Source of the DNA: JAHECW01 sp964641415
GTDB taxonomy: Bacteria > Acidobacteriota > Thermoanaerobaculia > Thermoanaerobaculales > Sulfomarinibacteraceae
NCBI GenBank assembly: GCA_964641415.1
Contig: CAZXMW010000004.1
Location: 93,675 to 157,674, forward strand
Direction: 5' to 3'
DNA: 64,000 nucleotides
The position numbers and the translations under genes are program-made. Below the pieces are notes generated by a model. That model had not been told where the DNA came from and did not search any database. It saw nothing but the letters and a program-made list of their open reading frames with translations. This document shows, in pieces, positions 60,887 to 64,000 of this stretch. Positions within the stretch are counted from its first letter, which is position 1, and each line of letters starts with the position of its first letter.

Positions 60887-61608
60887 CCGGAACGGTGCTG
60901 ATCACCAGGCAGGCGGGCGACTGCGACCAACTCGCGGCGCTGCTCGCACCGTGCGACATCCGGCTGCTGCCGTACCCGGTGCTCGTGCTCGAAGACGTCG
61001 ACGAGCCCGGGGGCTGGTCCCGCGCCGAGGCCGGTCTCGTCGGCGGTGATCGTCCGCTTTGGATCGTCATGGCTTCACCTCGCGCACCGTCGCGCTTCGT
61101 CGACCAGAGCCGGCGGCGCGATCTCGTCGAGCTCCTCGCCGCACCGGTTGCGGTTGTCGGCGACGGCACCGCTGCCGCGGCCCGCGCGGCCGGGCTCGAG
61201 CCGGCGGTCACCGGTCCCGGAACCGGTCTCGGTCTCGCCGCGACGCTGTGCGAAACGCTGACCGAACCGACCATCCTGGTGTTCGTGTGCGGTGAGCACC
61301 GCCGGTCCGAGCTGCCGGACGCCCTGATCGACGCCGGCCACGTCGTCGTGCCCGTGGTCGTCTATCGCATGGCCGCCACTTCCGTCGAGCGGTTGCCGAC
61401 CATCGAGGACAGGCCCGACGCCGTGATCGTCACCTCGCCGCGCTCGCTCGAGCTCTACCTCGACGCCGTCGGCGGCCGCCCTCTCGCCTGCCCCCACTGG
61501 GCGCTCGGTCCCACGACGCGCGATGCCGCGCGGGCAATGGGCTTCGACTGTGCCATCCCATCCGAACCGACCCTGCAATCTCTCGCGGAGGACCTATGCC
61601 GGAGCTGA
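60883..61608 (+). CDS. hemD: Uroporphyrinogen-III synthase
   Basis: A 241-residue protein. Sequence is poorly conserved in this family, but the two-domain pattern (ITRQAG start, FTSPRS-like VTSPRSLELY near the end, ALGPTTRDAARA) and the hemC-hemD-hemB position settle it. GTG 60883 overlaps hemC as GTGA; the 3' end overlaps hemB by 13 nt. Confidence 0.88.
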   Translation: MTGTVLITRQAGDCDQLAALLAPCDIRLLPYPVLVLEDVDEPGGWSRAEAGLVGGDRPLWIVMASPRAPSRFVDQSRRRDLVELLAAPVAVVGDGTAAAARAAGLEPAVTGPGTGLGLAATLCETLTEPTILVFVCGEHRRSELPDALIDAGHVVVPVVVYRMAATSVERLPTIEDRPDAVIVTSPRSLELYLDAVGGRPLACPHWALGPTTRDAARAMGFDCAIPSEPTLQSLAEDLCRS

Positions 61609-62579
61609 TCACTCGCCCTCGACGTCTGCGGACGTCCGCCACCATCCGCGACCTGGTCGCCGAGGCCAGGATCGACGCCGACATGCTCGTCCAGCCTCAC
61701 TTCGTGGTGCCCGGAACCGGCGTCAGCCACCCGATCGACGCCATGCCGGGCATCGAACACCAGTCGGTGGACCGCCTCGTCGACACGGTTTCCGGCGACC
61801 TCGAGCTCGGCATCCGGAACGTCCTGATCTTCGGGGTCCCGGACGAGTCGGACAAGACGCCCGACGGCCGCGCCGCCTCCAACGACGGCAACCTGGTGGC
61901 CACCGCGGTCGCGGCTGTCAAGGAACGCTTCGCGTCCGACGTCACGGTCATGACCGACGTCTGTCTGTGCGCCTACACCGACCACGGGCACTGCGGGGTC
62001 ATCGCCGACGGCCGGATCGACAACGACGCCAGCCTTCCCCACCTCGCGGCCATGGCGCTGTCCCACGCCCGGGCCGGCGTCGACGTCGTCGCTCCGTCGG
62101 ACATGATGGACGGGCGGATCGCGGCGATTCGCGACGTCCTCGACAACGACGGGCTGGTCGACACCGCCATCATGTCGTACTCGGTCAAGTACGCCTCGGC
62201 CTACTACGGACCGTTCCGCGAGGCTGCGCACTCGGCGCCGGCCATGGGCGACCGCAAGACCTACCAGATGGACGCACGCAACCGCCGCGAGGCGCTGCTC
62301 GAGGCCCAGCTCGACGTCGAGGAGGGCGCTGACATTCTGATGGTCAAACCCGCCCTCGCCTACCTCGACGTGGTGTCCGATCTCGCCGAGAGCTTTCCCC
62401 TGCCCCTCGCCGTCTACAACGTCTCCGGCGAGTACTCCATGGTCAAGGCGGCCGCCGAGCGCGGCTGGATCGACGAGTGCGCCATCGTGCTCGAGAACTG
62501 GCACGCCTTTCGCCGCGCGGGCGCCGACATCCTCATCACCTACCACGGCCGGCTGGCACTCCGGGAGGGATGGCTGTGA
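61596..62579 (+). CDS. hemB: Porphobilinogen synthase (delta-aminolevulinate dehydratase)
   Basis: A 327-residue enzyme. Schiff-base lysines lie in SYSVKYASAYYGPFR and MVKPALAYLD. The zinc-site CLCAYTDHGHCG with three Cys indicates the zinc-dependent form. ATG 61596 overlaps hemD. Confidence 0.95.
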   Translation: MPELITRPRRLRTSATIRDLVAEARIDADMLVQPHFVVPGTGVSHPIDAMPGIEHQSVDRLVDTVSGDLELGIRNVLIFGVPDESDKTPDGRAASNDGNLVATAVAAVKERFASDVTVMTDVCLCAYTDHGHCGVIADGRIDNDASLPHLAAMALSHARAGVDVVAPSDMMDGRIAAIRDVLDNDGLVDTAIMSYSVKYASAYYGPFREAAHSAPAMGDRKTYQMDARNRREALLEAQLDVEEGADILMVKPALAYLDVVSDLAESFPLPLAVYNVSGEYSMVKAAAERGWIDECAIVLENWHAFRRAGADILITYHGRLALREGWL

Positions 62580-63877
62580 GCATCGGACCGCGTTCCCGCG
62601 AGCTGTACCGACGCGCCTGCGAGGTGCTCCCCGCCGGCGTCAACTCCCCCGTGCGGGCCTTTCAGTCGGTGGGGGGCGATCCGCCGTTCTACGCCGATGC
62701 CTCGGGGTGCCGCTTCACCGACGCCGACGGCCGAAGGTACATCGACTACGTCAACTCGTGGGGACCGCTGATTCTCGGCCACGCCCACCCGGCCGTGGTT
62801 GAGGCGGTCAAGCACGCAGCCGGCCGCGGGATGTCGTTCGGCGCCCCGTGCGAGGCCGAGGTCGAGCTCGCCGAGCTGGTGGTCGGCACGGTGCCGTTCC
62901 TCGAGATGATCCGGTTCGTGTCGTCGGGCACCGAGGCGCTCATGTCCGCCGTCCGGCTCGCTCGCGGCGTCACCGGGCGCGACGCGATCGTCAAGTTCAC
63001 CGGCTGCTACCACGGACACGCCGACTACCTGCTGGTCGCGGCCGGATCGGGGCTCGCCACCTTCGGCACCCCGTCGTCGGCCGGCGTTCCCGAGTCTTCC
63101 GCGAGCCACACCCTGCTGCTGCCCCTTGCCGACGAGGCCGCGTTCCGTGCGCTCATGGCCGAGCGCGGCGCCGAGATCGCCGCGGTGCTCATCGAGGGCG
63201 TGCCGGCCAACAACGGGCTGCTGCCCCAGTCGCAGTCGTTCGTCGAGGCTCTGCGCGAGGAGTGCGACCGGCACGGCGCCATGCTGGTCTTCGACGAGGT
63301 CATCACCGGCTTTCGGCTCGGCCCCGACGGCGCCGCCGGCCACTACGGGATCGAGCCCGACCTCGTGACCTACGGAAAGGTGATCGGCGGCGGCATGCCG
63401 GTCGGCGCCTACGGCGGGCGCCGGGAACACATGGAGCAGCTCGCCCCTCTCGGTCCGGTCTACCAGGCCGGCACGCTGTCCGGCAATCCTGTGGCAATGG
63501 CCGCCGGCACCGCGACGCTGCGCGAGCTGCTTGCCGACGACGGCCTGGCGTGGCGCCGCCTCGAGGAGCTCGGCAGCCGTCTCGAGATCGGCATCCGCGA
63601 GATCTTCGACCGTCATGAGACCGGCTGGTCGGTGGTCCGCCTGGGTTCGATCCTGTGGCTCGTCCTCCAGGACGGCGAGCCGCCGCTCGCCTCCGAGTGC
63701 ATCCATCCGGACGCCCCTGCGCGCTACGCGAAGCTCCACGCCGCGCTGCTCGACCGCGGGGTCTACCTCGCTCCGTCGGCCTACGAGGTCATGTTCGTGT
63801 CGACGGCCATGGACGAGACGGTGATCGACCAGACGGTCGAGGCGTTTGAGGAGGCGATGGCGGACATCAGTTTTTAG
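62576..63877 (+). CDS. hemL: Glutamate-1-semialdehyde 2,1-aminomutase
   Basis: A 433-residue PLP enzyme with SSGTEA, the PLP lysine in TYGKVIGGGMPVGA, and YQAGTLSGNPVAMAAG. It completes the C5 route with hemA. GTG 62576 gives a GTGA overlap and proper spacing from GGGAGGG; ATG 62570 is an alternative but abuts the ribosome site. Confidence 0.94.
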   Translation: MSIGPRSRELYRRACEVLPAGVNSPVRAFQSVGGDPPFYADASGCRFTDADGRRYIDYVNSWGPLILGHAHPAVVEAVKHAAGRGMSFGAPCEAEVELAELVVGTVPFLEMIRFVSSGTEALMSAVRLARGVTGRDAIVKFTGCYHGHADYLLVAAGSGLATFGTPSSAGVPESSASHTLLLPLADEAAFRALMAERGAEIAAVLIEGVPANNGLLPQSQSFVEALREECDRHGAMLVFDEVITGFRLGPDGAAGHYGIEPDLVTYGKVIGGGMPVGAYGGRREHMEQLAPLGPVYQAGTLSGNPVAMAAGTATLRELLADDGLAWRRLEELGSRLEIGIREIFDRHETGWSVVRLGSILWLVLQDGEPPLASECIHPDAPARYAKLHAALLDRGVYLAPSAYEVMFVSTAMDETVIDQTVEAFEEAMADISF

Positions 63878-63986
63878 TTTTTGGTTTTTAGTTTTGAGTT
63901 GTTTCGGATTGTGAGGGTCGATTCGTAATTGTGAATTATGAGTTATGAATTATGAATCCTGCGTCTCCGGTTGCTTAAGGTCATGG
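63878..63986. other. AT-rich simple-sequence region after hemL
   Basis: T-tracts (TTTTTAGTTTTTGG pattern) followed by near-repeats of GAATTATGA and GTTATGAATTATGAAT. No gene or hairpin seen. It probably ends the hem transcript. Confidence 0.5.
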
Positions 63987-63992
63987 TATAAT
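63987..63992 (+). promoter_or_regulatory. -10 box TATAAT at the right edge, leaderless type
   Basis: An extended -10 (TGG-TATAAT) is followed by 6 nt and then AT as the last two bases. By the spacing rule seen elsewhere in the window, the next base should be G, starting a gene at 63999. Confidence 0.45.
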
Positions 63993-64000
63993 TCAGCCAT

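Overview
The window is a chromosomal stretch of a high-GC, Gram-negative-type bacterium. Nothing here fixes the lineage by itself. Ser/Thr kinase-TPR proteins, a type-B succinate dehydrogenase, very large multihaem cytochromes, YYY/DUF2298 membrane proteins and very short 5' leaders together fit an Acidobacteriota-like genome (inference). A run of 100 Ns at 5026-5125 shows a scaffolded assembly. I see no tRNA, rRNA, CRISPR array, phage block or insertion sequence.

Layout. 1-3.6 kb: end of an ABC-2 exporter, an AMIN-domain secreted protein and a methyltransferase. 3.8-6 kb: a secreted repeat/DUF11/dockerin-like protein split by the gap. 6-13 kb (minus): four overlapping genes for a small Glu/Ala-type dehydrogenase-partner protein, a GMC flavoenzyme, a ThDP enzyme and a Ser/Thr kinase with TPRs. 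13.2-14.2 kb: a short-chain dehydrogenase remnant and a lipase-like hydrolase. 14.4-20 kb: a 1583-residue fusion of an acyl-adenylate ligase, a helical region, a kinase-like region and a GNAT acyltransferase, coupled to a polytopic membrane protein; this is the most unusual protein unit here. 20-25 kb: a 23-haem cytochrome fused to a b-type cytochrome, divergent from a NapC/NirT-type cytochrome, resembling the CbcL and ImcH quinol oxidases of Geobacter. 25-47.6 kb: mostly envelope, glycosyl-transfer and DNA-repair genes (lytic transglycosylase, GT2 plus YYY protein, ispG, sixA, a HerA-like ATPase, BON-LysM protein, GHMP kinase, M23 peptidase, redoxin, second GMC oxidase, recD2, a GT-C mannosyltransferase-like protein, a CHAP-like hydrolase). 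47.6-54.1 kb (minus): a SulP-STAS-rhodanese fusion and a five-gene zinc-ribbon/SPFH operon related in layout to Bacillus subtilis ydjGHI. 54.7-58.3 kb: a small membrane protein and sdhCAB. 58.6-63.9 kb: hemA-hemC-hemD-hemB-hemL, the C5 route to tetrapyrroles through uroporphyrinogen III, which would supply haem for the cytochromes.

Regulatory texture. At least eight genes on both strands have a TAnnnT -10 box only 6-7 nt from the start codon, which predicts leaderless mRNAs. The same rule predicts an ATG running off the right edge. Non-coding structures include a 160-bp dispersed element in two copies with compensating base changes, a hairpin element with two mutually exclusive stems, three back-to-back hairpins between convergent genes, and a 14-bp-stem hairpin before recD2.
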